Shown here piece by piece: positions 9,403 to 18,862 of a stretch of DNA of 64,000 nt. Below the pieces are notes generated by a model. The model saw only the letters and a program-made list of their open reading frames with translations. It ran no database searches and was not told where the DNA came from. This stretch comes from Streptomyces sp. NBC_01465 (GTDB taxonomy: Bacteria > Actinomycetota > Actinomycetes > Streptomycetales > Streptomycetaceae), in contig NZ_CP109467.1 of NCBI RefSeq assembly GCF_036227325.1, positions 7,378,001 through 7,442,000 of the forward strand, given 5' to 3'. Position 1 is the stretch's first letter; each line of letters opens with the position of its first letter. Position numbers and translations under genes: made by a program.

Positions 9403-10132
9403 CGGCTCCGGCACTGCCGAGATAGGCGTCGCGGACGGCGGGATTCTTCCGTACGTCCGCGGCGTCGCCCTCCGCGAGCACCGTCCCCAGATCGAGGACG
9501 ACGACGCGGGTGCAGAGCTCCATCACGAACGCCACGTTGTGCTCGACGAGCAGCACCGCGCACCCCTCCTCGTCGGCCAGATGCCGTACGACGGCCGCCA
9601 GTTGAGTCCGTTCCTCGCCGGACATCCCCGAGGCCGGTTCGTCCAGCAGGAGGACCCGGGGCGGGTCGGCGAGAGCGCGGGCCAGCTCGGCCATCCTGGC
9701 CTGGCCGACGGGGAGAACGCCCGCGTTGGAGTCCGCGAGCTTCTCCAGACCGCATTCGCGCAGTACGGTCGCCGCACGCGAGCGGCGCCCTGCCGTCTTC
9801 CCCCGCCCGCCGCGCCACTCCTGGGCCACCAGGAGATTGTCGGCGACGCTCAACTGCCCGAAGAGCTGCTGGCGTTGGAAGGTGCGGCGGATGCCGTGCC
9901 GGGCCCGCCACACGGGGGAGCGCCGGCTGATGTCCCCGCCGTCGAGGAGGACACGCCCCTCGTTGGGCCTGCGGATTCCCGACACCACGTCGAACAGCGT
10001 CGTCTTGCCCGCGCCGTTGGGCCCGATCAGCCCGCACACCTCGCCCTGCCGCACCGCGAGGTCCACACCGTCCAGGGCACGTACGCCCCCGAACCGCACG
10101 CCGACCCCCGTGGCTGCAAGCACCTCGCTCAT
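9395..10132 (-). CDS. branched-chain amino-acid-type ABC transporter ATPase (LivG-like)
   Basis: The protein has 245 residues and starts MSEVLAATGVGVRF. Walker A is GPNGAGKTTL, the signature region is near LPVGQARMAELARAL, and Walker B is VLLLDEPASGM; the LivG-type insertion (FQRQQLFGQLSVADNLL) is present. It is the cytoplasmic energiser of the importer encoded just upstream. Its ATG overlaps the TGA of the fused permease/ATPase gene as ATGA (10129-10132), so translation is coupled. The signature motif lacks the classic LSGG and reads LPVGQ, which is common in this family. The transported ligand cannot be read from the sequence. Confidence 0.9.
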   Translation of the reverse strand: MSEVLAATGVGVRFGGVRALDGVDLAVRQGEVCGLIGPNGAGKTTLFDVVSGIRRPNEGRVLLDGGDISRRSPVWRARHGIRRTFQRQQLFGQLSVADNLLVAQEWRGGRGKTAGRRSRAATVLRECGLEKLADSNAGVLPVGQARMAELARALADPPRVLLLDEPASGMSGEERTQLAAVVRHLADEEGCAVLLVEHNVAFVMELCTRVVVLDLGTVLAEGDAADVRKNPAVRDAYLGSAGAAS

Positions 10133-12825
10133 ACGGTCTTCGCCCCCACTCCCAGATAGGCCTCGGTCAGCCGGTCGTCCTCCACCTCGCCGCGCGGCCC
10201 ACACCAGGAGACCCGCCCCTGCGCGAGATACGCCACGGTGTCCGCGATCCCCAGCACCTCGGCGGCCTTCTCCTCGACGAGCAGCAGCGCCGTCCCCTGC
10301 TCCCGCAACTCGGTCAGCAGCTGGAACACCTCGTCGACGATGCGGGGCGCGAGCCCCAGGGACGGCTCGTCGGCGATCAGGACCGCCGGGCGCCGCTGGA
10401 GGAGCGGCGCGAGCGCGAGGAGCTGCTGCTCGCCGCCGGAGAGCGAACCGGCCGTGACCGTACGGCGGTTGGCGAGTCCCGGGAAGCGCTCGTACACGGC
10501 ATCGCGCCCGTCGCGGTCCTCGAGGTACAGGGTGAGGTTCTCCTCGATGGAGAGCCCGGGGAAGATCCCCCGCCCCTCGGGGGCCAGCACGATCCCGCCG
10601 CGCGAGCGCCGCACCGCCCCCTCGCGGGTGACCTCGCGCCCGGCGGCGTACACCTGCCCGCCGGAAGGGCCGAGCACCCCGGCGGCGACCCGGCACGTGG
10701 TCGACTTCCCGGCACCGTTGGGCCCGAGCAGAGCCAGGATCTCGCCGGGCCGTACGGACAGATCAACACCGTGCAGAACGTCCGCCCCGTCGTACCCGGC
10801 CCGGACGCCCCGCAGCTCCAGCGCGGCCTCCACGGCGGGCTGCGCCACACCGTTCGCGACCGGCCGCCGCGGCGAGGGCACCGGGTGCGCCGGATCCTCG
10901 GCGGGCGGAGCGGACGCCGCCGCACGCCTGCGGTGCCAGCGGGCGGAGACCGCCGCGCAGTAACCGTCCGGATCGTTTGCCAGCGCCAGCCCCGCGAGAC
11001 CGAAGAGGATCACCGGCAGGTGGGCGGACGACGTCACGTACTCGGTCATCAGATGCGGTACGAGCGCGAACACCAGCCCCGCCACCACCGCGAACTGCGG
11101 CCTGCGCACGCCTGCGGCCACCGCCACCGCGAGCCAGACCAGCCCGGACATCGCGGTGAAGTCCGTAGCGGTGATACGGGTGTTGTACGAGGCGTACATG
11201 ACCCCGCCGAACCCGGCCAGCCCCGCGGACACCGTGAAGACCAGCAGCTTCGTCCGGATCACCGAGACCCCCGAGGCCAGCGCCGCCGCGGGGGCGGACC
11301 GTACGGCCAGCATCGCCCGCCCGGCCCGCGAGTTCCGCAGCGCGCTGAGCGCGGCCACCGCGGCCGTCACCAGCACCACCAGCGCCACGCCCATCGCCCG
11401 GTCGTCGCCCAGATCCACCGGACCGAAGACGGGGCGCGGGATCTCCCACCCGGTGTCGCCGTTCCTCAACCACCGGAACTGGAACAGGACTTGGTCCGCC
11501 AGGAACGCCAGCGCCAGCGTGGCGAGCGCCAGACTCCTGCCGCCCAGCCGCAGCGCGGGCAGCGCGACCACGGCCCCGAGCAGGGCCGCCACACACGTCC
11601 CCACCGCGGCGGCGGCGATGAACGGCCACCCGTGGCTCATCAGCAGCCCGGCCACCAGCGCGGCGCCCGTCACGAAGGTGGCCTGCGCCAGGGAGACCAT
11701 CGCGCCGAGCCCCGTCACCACCGTGAAGGAGACGAAGACCAGCGAGATGGCGAGGCCCTGGGCCAGGATTCCGCTCCAGAACGGCGTGGTGACCGTGTAG
11801 AAGGCGAGGGCGAGCAGCACCGCGCCCGCCGCCCACACCCCCCATCTGCGTGCCCACGACCGCCCGGCGAGATAGTCGGGCGTCGGCGCGTCCACCGCCG
11901 CCGTGCCGGCCGCCCGCTGCCGCCGCGTCATGATCAGCAGCCCGGCGAAGAGGATCAGGAACGGCACCGCCGTACGGAATCCGGTGATGTCGTCGGCGAA
12001 GGAGGCGTACCCGGCCGTCAGGTTCTGCAGCACGCCGAGCCCGAGCCCGCCCGCGAAGGCGAGCGGCACCGACAGGAACCGCCCGAGGACCGCAGCCGTC
12101 GCCGACACGAACAGGAACAGGGTGAAGTCCTGTGCCGACAGCCCCAGAAGCGGCGTGGCCAGCACCCCGGCCAGCCCCGCGAGCCCCGACGACAGCATCC
12201 ATGCCACCGACGAGAGCCGGTCCGCGCTGATCCCGCGCAGCTCCACCAGCGACCGGTCGTCGACCGAGGCCCGCAGGCGCAACCCCAGCCTCGTGTGCCG
12301 CATCAGCACCCACAGCCCCACAGCCACCACGGCCGTGGCGATCCAGGTGATGAGCTGGTCGGAGTCGATCCCCACCCCGTCCATCAGCTGCCAGGACTTG
12401 GCGGGGCTCGGTCCGACCCCCGGCAGCCCGAACTGGTTCTCCGCGGGCAGGACGGAGGCCCCCGCGTCCTCCAGCAGTTCGACGATCCAGAGCCCCGCCG
12501 CCGGGAGCGCGACGAGCAGCCCGATCGTCGCCACGATCTGCGCGGTCTCGCCCACCCGCGCCAGTTTGCGGAACATCAGCCGGTCGAGCCCCCACCCGAT
12601 CCCGGGTGCGACAACGGCCACCATCAGTACGGCAGTTGGAATCGCGGGCCAGCCAAGACCCGAGTGGAGTTCGTAGAAACCGAGCGCACACAGATACGCC
12701 GTCGCGCCGTGCGCGAAGTTGAAGAGCCCGGATGCGGAGTACGACAGGACGAGCCCGGTCGCCAGGAGCGCGTAGAGCGCCCCCGACACCAGCCCGCTCA
12801 GCACAAAGCCCAGCAGATCACCCAT
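10129..12825 (-). CDS. fused LivH-LivM-LivF: two permeases and one ATPase in one ABC polypeptide
   Basis: The protein has 898 residues. About residues 1-300 are a LivH-type permease (starts MGDLLGFVLSGLVSGALYAL, with FNFAHGA). About 320-610 are a LivM-type permease (VTGLGAMVSLAQATFVTGAAL). About 655-898 are a LivF-type ATPase with Walker A GPNGAGKSTT near 700, signature LSGGEQQLLAL and Walker B VLIADEPSLGL. A Pro/Ala/Arg-rich linker joins permease and ATPase. LivH, LivM and LivF are normally separate proteins, so one chain supplies both membrane halves and one nucleotide-binding domain; the partner ATPase is the LivG-like gene. It lies 19 bp after the binding-protein gene. Confidence 0.92.
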   Translation of the reverse strand: MGDLLGFVLSGLVSGALYALLATGLVLSYSASGLFNFAHGATAYLCALGFYELHSGLGWPAIPTAVLMVAVVAPGIGWGLDRLMFRKLARVGETAQIVATIGLLVALPAAGLWIVELLEDAGASVLPAENQFGLPGVGPSPAKSWQLMDGVGIDSDQLITWIATAVVAVGLWVLMRHTRLGLRLRASVDDRSLVELRGISADRLSSVAWMLSSGLAGLAGVLATPLLGLSAQDFTLFLFVSATAAVLGRFLSVPLAFAGGLGLGVLQNLTAGYASFADDITGFRTAVPFLILFAGLLIMTRRQRAAGTAAVDAPTPDYLAGRSWARRWGVWAAGAVLLALAFYTVTTPFWSGILAQGLAISLVFVSFTVVTGLGAMVSLAQATFVTGAALVAGLLMSHGWPFIAAAAVGTCVAALLGAVVALPALRLGGRSLALATLALAFLADQVLFQFRWLRNGDTGWEIPRPVFGPVDLGDDRAMGVALVVLVTAAVAALSALRNSRAGRAMLAVRSAPAAALASGVSVIRTKLLVFTVSAGLAGFGGVMYASYNTRITATDFTAMSGLVWLAVAVAAGVRRPQFAVVAGLVFALVPHLMTEYVTSSAHLPVILFGLAGLALANDPDGYCAAVSARWHRRRAAASAPPAEDPAHPVPSPRRPVANGVAQPAVEAALELRGVRAGYDGADVLHGVDLSVRPGEILALLGPNGAGKSTTCRVAAGVLGPSGGQVYAAGREVTREGAVRRSRGGIVLAPEGRGIFPGLSIEENLTLYLEDRDGRDAVYERFPGLANRRTVTAGSLSGGEQQLLALAPLLQRRPAVLIADEPSLGLAPRIVDEVFQLLTELREQGTALLLVEEKAAEVLGIADTVAYLAQGRVSWCGPRGEVEDDRLTEAYLGVGAKTV

Positions 12826-12844
12826 GGCAGCGGTCCGGTCCCGA

Positions 12845-14113
12845 CTACTTGAAGGGAATGGCGGGATAGCACTTGAAGGGCGAGGTCACCTCGTACTTCC
12901 CGTTCTTCAGCTGCACCAGCGCCCCGCACCCGAAGCTCTCCTTCTGGCCCTTGGGCTCGCTCCGGTCGCCCACCAGCGTCCCCGTGTCGGAGAAGGAGGA
13001 GGCGGCCTGCTGGAAGGAGTCGACGGTGAGGTTCTTGCCGGCCTTCTTGGCGATCGACACGAAGAGGTCCGCCGACATGTAGCCCGTCATCATGTGCATG
13101 TTGAGGGGGATGTCCTTGCCGCCGTTGGCCTTCTTGATGTCCTCCTTGAACTGCGCCATCGCGGGGGCGTCGGACTCGAAGGGCTCGAACTGCAGCAGCA
13201 CCTGCACCCCGTCCAGCGCCTGCTTGGTGGCGTCCTTGGCCAGCAGCCCCGGGTCGTAGTCGGTCGGGTCGGAGATCACGCCCTTGTAGCCGGAGCGCTT
13301 GAGGGCCGTGAAGAGACCGATGTTGTACGGGGTCTGCATCACGGAGACCACCGCGTCGGGCGCCTTGCCGCCCGTCCCGCTCCGCAGGATCTCCTTCGTG
13401 TACGCCGACCAGTCGCTGGGCAGCGTCGTCGCGGGCACCACGGCCTTGGCGTAACTCACCTTGAACCCGGCCGCCGCGAAGCCCTGCGTGAAGGTCCGTA
13501 TCCCGAACTTGCCCGCGTCGCTGTCGTTGGCGATCAGCGCGATGCTCTTGCCCTTCGAGCCGCCCAGCACCTTCGAAAGCCCCTCGGGCCAGGTCTGGTT
13601 GAGCGTTCCGCCCGGCATCGGCACCAGGCAGCCGTTGAAGCCGTAGATGTGCTTGGGCCCGCAGAACGAGGGCAGCGTGCCCCAGCCGAAGGTCGGCACC
13701 TTCTGCTGGTCCAGGAAGTCCGATCCGGCGAAGGTGATCGAGCTCATCGGGGAGACGGCGAACACCTTGTCCTGCTGCACGAGCTTGCGTGCCGCGGCGA
13801 GGTTCTTCGACGGGTCCTGGCCGTCGTCCTCCGCGCCCAGGTAGTCGATCTTCCGGCCGTTGATCCCGCCCTCCGCGTTGGCGCGCAGATAGCGGGCCTT
13901 GGCCCCGAGGTCGGTGTCCTTCTTGCTGTAGCCGCTGGCGGACGTCATCGAGACGATCCCGCCGACCTTGATGGAGTCGGCGGTCACGCCGCGGACGGAG
14001 CCCGACTTGCTGTCGGAGGAGCCGGAAGTGCCGGTCGTCGAGGCGGAGTTGCAGGCAGTGGCGAGCAGCAGCACGGCAGCTGCCGTTGCAGCGGTGCGGA
14101 CGGAACGCAACAC
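12845..14113 (-). CDS. ABC substrate-binding lipoprotein, LivJ/LivK type (type I periplasmic fold)
   Basis: The protein has 422 residues. The start is GTG with GGGAGGA upstream on the minus strand. A lipoprotein signal ends in the lipobox LATAC (Cys21). A Ser/Thr/Gly-rich tether and a Leu/Ile/Val-type binding domain follow (IKVGGIVSMTSASGYSKKDTDLGAKARYLRANAEGG). It captures the ligand outside the membrane and delivers it to the fused permease. It is the first gene of the three-gene operon. Members of this group bind amino acids, urea, amides or aromatic acids, so the ligand is open. Confidence 0.9.
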   Translation of the reverse strand: MLRSVRTAATAAAVLLLATACNSASTTGTSGSSDSKSGSVRGVTADSIKVGGIVSMTSASGYSKKDTDLGAKARYLRANAEGGINGRKIDYLGAEDDGQDPSKNLAAARKLVQQDKVFAVSPMSSITFAGSDFLDQQKVPTFGWGTLPSFCGPKHIYGFNGCLVPMPGGTLNQTWPEGLSKVLGGSKGKSIALIANDSDAGKFGIRTFTQGFAAAGFKVSYAKAVVPATTLPSDWSAYTKEILRSGTGGKAPDAVVSVMQTPYNIGLFTALKRSGYKGVISDPTDYDPGLLAKDATKQALDGVQVLLQFEPFESDAPAMAQFKEDIKKANGGKDIPLNMHMMTGYMSADLFVSIAKKAGKNLTVDSFQQAASSFSDTGTLVGDRSEPKGQKESFGCGALVQLKNGKYEVTSPFKCYPAIPFK

Positions 14114-14142
14114 AGTGGGGTCCTCCCTCTGGGGTGACCCGC

Positions 14143-14219
14143 ATTCTGCGTGGGAGCTGATGGACCGTCAATAACTGACGCATCGCCAATTGATGACCCG
14201 TCAGAAACGCGGCGGCCGC
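14143..14219 (-). promoter_or_regulatory. promoter and repeat elements of the Liv-type ABC operon
   Basis: On the minus strand TTGACG (14171-14166) and CAGAAT (14148-14143) are separated by 17 bp, about 30 bp before the GTG. Upstream sits an imperfect inverted repeat, CTGACG (14175-14180 on +) against CGTCAG, which probably marks a regulator site. No regulator gene is adjacent. Confidence 0.45.
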
Positions 14220-14237
14220 GACCGGGCGGCTACGGCA

Positions 14238-16058
14238 TCAGCTGTACAGCGCTTCGACCTCTTCGCTGTACGCCGTTTCGATCGCCCGCCGCTTCAGCTT
14301 CAGCGACGGAGTGAGCAGCCCGTGCTCCTCGGAGAACTGATGGGCCAGTATCCGGAAGGTACGGATCGACTCCGCCTGCGAGACCAGGGTGTTGGCCGCC
14401 ACCACGGCCCGCCGCACCTCCGTCTCCAGGTCGGGGTCACGGACGAGTTCGGCCGGCGAGAGCGGCGGTTTGCCGTGCATCGAGAGCCAGTGGTCCACGG
14501 CCTCCTGGTCGAGCGTGACCAGGGCGGCGATGTACGGCCGGTCGTTGCCCACGACCAGGCACTGCGCCACCAGCGGATGCGCCCGCACCCGCTCCTCCAG
14601 CACTCCGGGCGACACGCTCTTGCCGCCGGAGGTCACGATGATCTCCTTCTTGCGCCCGGTGATCGTGAGATAGCCGTCCTCGTCGAGCGCGCCCAGGTCC
14701 CCGGTCGACAGCCACCCCTCGTTCAGTACGGCGTCGGTCTCCTTGGGGTTGTTGAGGTACCCGGAGAAGACGTGCGAGCCGTGCACCCACACCTCGCCGT
14801 CGTCCGCGATGTGCACCGTGGTCCCGGGAATGGGCAGTCCGACGGTCCCGTACCGCGTCTGCTCGGGCGGGTTGGCGGTCGCGGCCGCGGAGGTCTCGGT
14901 CAGTCCGTACCCCTCGTAAATCGTCACGCCCGCACCCGCGAAGAACAGCCCCAGCTGACGTGCCATGCCCGAGCCTCCGGACATCGCGTGGCGCACCCGG
15001 CCGCCCATCGCGTCGCGGACCTTCGAGTAGACGACCTTCTCGAAGAACTGGTGCTGCATCCGCAGCCCCGCCGAAGGGCCCGGACCGATCCCGAAGGCCT
15101 TGTGCTCCATCGCCTCGGCGTAGCGCACGGCGATGTCGACGGCCTTCTCGAAGGGGCCGGACTTGCCGTCGCCCTCGGCCTTCCTGCGCGCCGCGTTGAA
15201 GACCTTCTCGAAGACGTACGGCACGGCCAGGATGAACGTGGGCCGGAACGCGACCAGATCCGGCAGCAGCGCCTTGGCCGCCATCTCGGGCTGGTGGCCG
15301 AGCTTGACCCGCCCGCGGATCGTCGCGACCTCCACCATCCGCCCGAAGACATGGGCCAGCGGCAGGAAGAGCAGGGTGGACGCCTCGTCGCCGCGCTTGG
15401 AGTGGAACACCGGCTCCCAGCGCGTGACCATCGTGTCGGCCTCGAACATCAGGTTCGCGTGGGTGATCACGCACCCCTTGGGGCGGCCCGTCGTCCCCGA
15501 GGTGTAGATGACGGTGGCGACCGAGTCCGGTGTCACCGCACGCCGGTGCCGCTCCACGGTCTCGTCGTCGATGTGCACGCCCGCCGCGACCAGTTCGGCG
15601 ACGGCGCCGCCGTCCAGCTGCCAGAGCCGCTTGAGGTGCGGCAGCCGGTCGATCACCGAGCCGATGGTCATCGCGTGGTCCTCGTGCTCGACGACGCAGG
15701 CGGTGACCTCCGCGTCGTAGAGCATCCAGAAGACCTGCTCGGCCGAGGACGTCGGATAGACCGGGACCGGCTGCGCGCCGATCGTCCAGAGCGCGAAGTC
15801 GAAGAGGGTCCACTCGTAGCGCGTACGGGCCATGATCGCGACGCGCTCACCGAAGCGGACGCCCTCGGCGAGCAGCCCCTTGGCGAGCGCGAGCACCTCG
15901 TCGCGGAACTGGGCCGAGGACACGTCGGCCCAGCGGCCGTCGGCCTTCCGTCCGAGGGCGACCCGGTGGGGGTCCTCCTCGGCATGGTCGAACACGACGT
16001 CCGCCAGTCCGCCTACCTGAGGCGCCGTCGCCATGGGTGGGACAGTGAACTCGCGCAA
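14238..16058 (-). CDS. AMP-dependent acyl-CoA ligase (long-chain fatty acid-CoA ligase type)
   Basis: The protein has 606 residues. TTG at 16058 is preferred because AGGAG lies 9 nt upstream; the internal ATG at 16034 has no such site. ANL-family motifs appear in order: P-loop YTSGTTGRPKG near residue 185, YEGYGLTETSAA, STGDLGALDEDGYLTITGRKKEIIVTSGGK. The reaction is ATP-dependent acyl-adenylate formation followed by transfer to CoA, most like FadD15-type long-chain ligases. It is transcribed in the same direction as the ABC operon downstream but separated by 124 bp with a promoter. Exact chain length is unknown. Confidence 0.88.
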   Translation of the reverse strand: MREFTVPPMATAPQVGGLADVVFDHAEEDPHRVALGRKADGRWADVSSAQFRDEVLALAKGLLAEGVRFGERVAIMARTRYEWTLFDFALWTIGAQPVPVYPTSSAEQVFWMLYDAEVTACVVEHEDHAMTIGSVIDRLPHLKRLWQLDGGAVAELVAAGVHIDDETVERHRRAVTPDSVATVIYTSGTTGRPKGCVITHANLMFEADTMVTRWEPVFHSKRGDEASTLLFLPLAHVFGRMVEVATIRGRVKLGHQPEMAAKALLPDLVAFRPTFILAVPYVFEKVFNAARRKAEGDGKSGPFEKAVDIAVRYAEAMEHKAFGIGPGPSAGLRMQHQFFEKVVYSKVRDAMGGRVRHAMSGGSGMARQLGLFFAGAGVTIYEGYGLTETSAAATANPPEQTRYGTVGLPIPGTTVHIADDGEVWVHGSHVFSGYLNNPKETDAVLNEGWLSTGDLGALDEDGYLTITGRKKEIIVTSGGKSVSPGVLEERVRAHPLVAQCLVVGNDRPYIAALVTLDQEAVDHWLSMHGKPPLSPAELVRDPDLETEVRRAVVAANTLVSQAESIRTFRILAHQFSEEHGLLTPSLKLKRRAIETAYSEEVEALYS

Positions 16059-16074
16059 GATGACCTGCTCCTAT

Positions 16075-16102
16075 GTGACGCTCCGCACAGCGCCGTGACG
16101 CT
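16075..16102. repeat. two GTGACGCT direct repeats 20 bp apart upstream of the acyl-CoA ligase
   Basis: The octamer occurs at 16075-16082 and 16095-16102, in phase by two helical turns and about 20-40 bp before the ligase start. The rest of the 208-bp gap (16059-16266) shows no gene. The spacing suggests a regulator site; this is weak evidence. Confidence 0.3.
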
Positions 16103-16266
16103 ACCTCACTGCGCCATCCGGCGGGAGAGGGGTCATTGTGCCCGGCCGTACGGAATCCGCACAGGTCAGCGGCGGAAATCTGCCCACATGGGGAAGCGTC
16201 GGGCGCACTCCTGACCGAACAGTAAGTTCCCCGGTCCACAATCTCCACCGAATCTGTACGCCCGCA

Positions 16267-17760
16267 TCACGGCCGCGCTACCGGGACGGACGGCCGCATC
16301 ACGGGCGCAGGTGCGGCGGCGGCCGCCGCGGGAGCCCGGAGGAAGAGCAGCACCGCACACCCGGCGACGACCGCCACCGCACCGGCCACCAGCAGGGTCG
16401 TGTTCAGCCCGGACGCGAAGGCCGTGTGCAGGACGCGGTCGGGTATCCCGGGCCGCAGCGCGGAGGCCCCGCCCCCGGCGAGCGCGTGCGCCGCCCGGGA
16501 CGATCCGTCCAGCTCGTGCGCCATCCGCGAGGTGAGTACGGTCCCGAACACCGCGACCCCGAGCGCGTACCCGAGCTGCCGTGCCGTGTTGACCGCCCCG
16601 CCCGCCATCCCCGCACTGTGCGCCGGTACGGATGCGAGCGCGGCGCCCCCGAGCGCCGGCGAGACGAGCCCGACCCCGAACCCGGACACCGTCAGCCCGG
16701 CCACCAGCGCCGTCCAGTCCGACCCGGCCCCGAGCACCGCCTGCCCCAGGGTGCCTCCGCCGATCAGCACCAGACCGCCCCCGATGAGGTAACGGTGCGG
16801 CGTCCCGTGCAGCAGCCGCCCGCCGACCGCCGCCACCACGAAGGCCGAGGCGGCCAGCGGGGCGAGGGCGAGACCGGCCTTGACCGGGCTCATGCCGATC
16901 AGCGTCTGCAGCCAGATGGAGAGATACGGAAAGACGCCGAAAGCCCCGGCGTTGAAGGCCATCGCGGCCACCATGACCACCACGAACGACGGCCGGCGCA
17001 GCAGCGAGAGGTCGAGCAGCGGCTGCGCGGCCCGGCGTTCGACCGCGACGAAGGCGGCCAGCGCGAGGACGGCGACGGCCAGCGTGGCCACCGTACGACC
17101 CGATCCCCAGCCGTCCTCCCCGGCCCGCACGACGGCGAAGGTCAGCGCACCCGCGAACACCGCGAAAGCGGCCGTGCCCGCCCAGTCGACGCGGCGCCCG
17201 CTCGCACCGCGCGATTCGCTCACCGTCCGCAGCGTCAGCCAGATCGCCACGACGCTCACCGGCAGATTGACGAAGAAGATCCACCGCCAGTCCAGCGCCT
17301 GCGTCAGCGCCCCGCCCAGAATCGGCCCGAGCGCGGCGGCGCCCCCGCTCACCGCACCCCAGATCCCCAGCGCGAACGAACGGTCGCGCCCCTGGTAGGC
17401 GGCGCCGAGCAGCGACAGCGTGGTCGCGAGCATCCCCGCCGCGCCCATTCCCTGCAGCGTGCGCATCGCGATCAGCATCGCCGGCCCGGTGGCAAGACCG
17501 CACGCCAGCGACGCCAGCGCGAAGAACCCCGTCCCCGCCACGTACATCCGCCGCCGCCCCGTGACATCGGCGGCGGCGCCGGCTCCCAGCAGCAGCGCGG
17601 CGAGCGCCAGCGCGTAGATGTCGATGACCCACTGGAGATCGGAGAGCGAGGCGCCCAGCGAACCCGCCATGTCGGGCAGCGCCACGATCACGATCGACAC
17701 ATCGAGCAGCAGCATGAAAGTCCCGAGACAGACCGCGACGAGCGGCCCCCACTTCACCAT
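16267..17760 (-). CDS. MFS drug/proton antiporter, DHA2 (EmrB/QacA) family
   Basis: The protein has 497 residues with about 14 hydrophobic segments. It starts MVKWGPLVAVCLGTFMLLLDVSIVIVALP, the usual DHA2 first helix with its D-x-x-I-V-x-x-A-L-P core. The loop after helix 2 carries GRRRMYV, and motif C is present as SGGAAALGPILGG in helix 5. These proteins export drugs or metabolites in exchange for protons. A regulator gene with two AsnC-type helix-turn-helix domains starts 115 bp away on the other strand and is the likely controller. The substrate cannot be predicted. Confidence 0.9.
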   Translation of the reverse strand: MVKWGPLVAVCLGTFMLLLDVSIVIVALPDMAGSLGASLSDLQWVIDIYALALAALLLGAGAAADVTGRRRMYVAGTGFFALASLACGLATGPAMLIAMRTLQGMGAAGMLATTLSLLGAAYQGRDRSFALGIWGAVSGGAAALGPILGGALTQALDWRWIFFVNLPVSVVAIWLTLRTVSESRGASGRRVDWAGTAAFAVFAGALTFAVVRAGEDGWGSGRTVATLAVAVLALAAFVAVERRAAQPLLDLSLLRRPSFVVVMVAAMAFNAGAFGVFPYLSIWLQTLIGMSPVKAGLALAPLAASAFVVAAVGGRLLHGTPHRYLIGGGLVLIGGGTLGQAVLGAGSDWTALVAGLTVSGFGVGLVSPALGGAALASVPAHSAGMAGGAVNTARQLGYALGVAVFGTVLTSRMAHELDGSSRAAHALAGGGASALRPGIPDRVLHTAFASGLNTTLLVAGAVAVVAGCAVLLFLRAPAAAAAAPAPVMRPSVPVARP

Positions 17761-17875
17761 GATGTTCTCCCTTTACGAATCCGAACCTGCCTCCGTACGA
17801 TCGGTCCCAGGTGCCGACATTCACCAGGCAGTACGGCAGGACAGCCGGAATCCGACACGGAAGAGGACCCAGGCA

Positions 17876-18862
17876 GTGGAATCCCACGCAGCACTCGCAT
17901 TCGACGATCTGGACCTGCAGCTGCTCCAGGCGCTCGAAGTCGACGGCCGGGCCCCCTTCAGCCGGATCGCGGCCGTCCTGGGCGTCTCGGACCAGACCGT
18001 CGCCCGCCGCTACCGCCGGCTGCGCACGGAAGCCGGCCTCCGGGTGATCGGAGTCCGCGAGATCTCCGTACGCGACCAGGACAACTGGCGGATGCTGCGC
18101 CTGCGCTGCACCCCCGACGCCGGAGAGTCCATCGCCCGTGCGCTGGCCCGCCGCCCCGACACCACCTGGATCGTGCTCTGCTCGGGCGGCACCGAGGTCG
18201 CCTGCATGACGCTGGCCCGCACCCGCGAGGCCGACGACGAACTGCTCTTCGGCAAGCTCCCGCGCACCCCGAGGATCACCGACATCCGCACCCACCAGCT
18301 CCTCCACCGGTTCTACGGCGGACCGCAGGGCTGGCTCGGCAAGAGCGGCGCCCTCAGTGCCGACCAGGTGGCGGCCATGACCCCGCAGTACACCGAGGGA
18401 TCTGCTTCGACGGTCGTCACCCCCGAGGACGAGCCCCTGATCGCCGCGCTCAAGCGCGACGGCCGCGCCACCTTCGCCGATCTGCAGAAGGCCACGGGCC
18501 GCTCCGAGTCGGCCGTACGCCGCCGCCTCGATCAACTGCTCGCCTCCGGCGCCCTCTTCGTCGACGTGCAGTTCGACTCCGAGCACCTCGGCTACAGCAC
18601 CTTCGCCCTGCTCTGGATCACCGCGGCCCCCGCCTCGCTCGACGCGGTGGGCCGCGCCCTGGCCACCCACCCCGAGGTGGCGTTCGCGGCCGCGTCGACG
18701 GGCCCGTGCAACCTTCTGGCGACGATCGTCTGCCGCGACTCGGCCGCCCTCTACACGTACCTGAGCGAGAGCCTCGGCAAGCTGGAGGGCGTCCAGCACA
18801 TCGAGACCTCACCGATCCTGCGCAGGGTCAAGCAGCTGAGCTACGAGGAGACCCGCCGCTAG
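17876..18862 (+). CDS. Lrp/AsnC-family regulator with two HTH domains
   Basis: The frame is open much further upstream, but GTG 17876 follows AGAGGA and begins just before the first DNA-binding domain. The protein has 328 residues. The first AsnC-type winged helix (LDLQLLQALEVDGRAPFSRIAAVLGVSDQTVARRY) is followed by a ligand-domain-like part. A second HTH (EDEPLIAALKRDGRATFADLQKATGRSESAVRRR) and a RAM-like domain follow. This doubled layout is known in actinomycete Lrp proteins. It is divergent from the DHA2 efflux pump; the octamer GAATCCGA occurs twice in the intergenic region (17777 and 17848). It probably represses or induces the pump in response to a small molecule. Its 3' end overlaps the LysR gene by 4 bp. 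Confidence 0.85.
   Translation: MESHAALAFDDLDLQLLQALEVDGRAPFSRIAAVLGVSDQTVARRYRRLRTEAGLRVIGVREISVRDQDNWRMLRLRCTPDAGESIARALARRPDTTWIVLCSGGTEVACMTLARTREADDELLFGKLPRTPRITDIRTHQLLHRFYGGPQGWLGKSGALSADQVAAMTPQYTEGSASTVVTPEDEPLIAALKRDGRATFADLQKATGRSESAVRRRLDQLLASGALFVDVQFDSEHLGYSTFALLWITAAPASLDAVGRALATHPEVAFAAASTGPCNLLATIVCRDSAALYTYLSESLGKLEGVQHIETSPILRRVKQLSYEETRR

Noticed and set aside
6910..9414. An 834-residue minus-strand frame opposite the dehydrogenase-like gene
   Set aside because: It has Gly/Val/Asp-rich low complexity and covers exactly the modules read on the + strand.
14190..16214. A 674-residue + strand frame opposite the acyl-CoA ligase
   Set aside because: The minus strand carries all ANL-ligase motifs; the + frame is Arg/His/Gly-rich without motifs.
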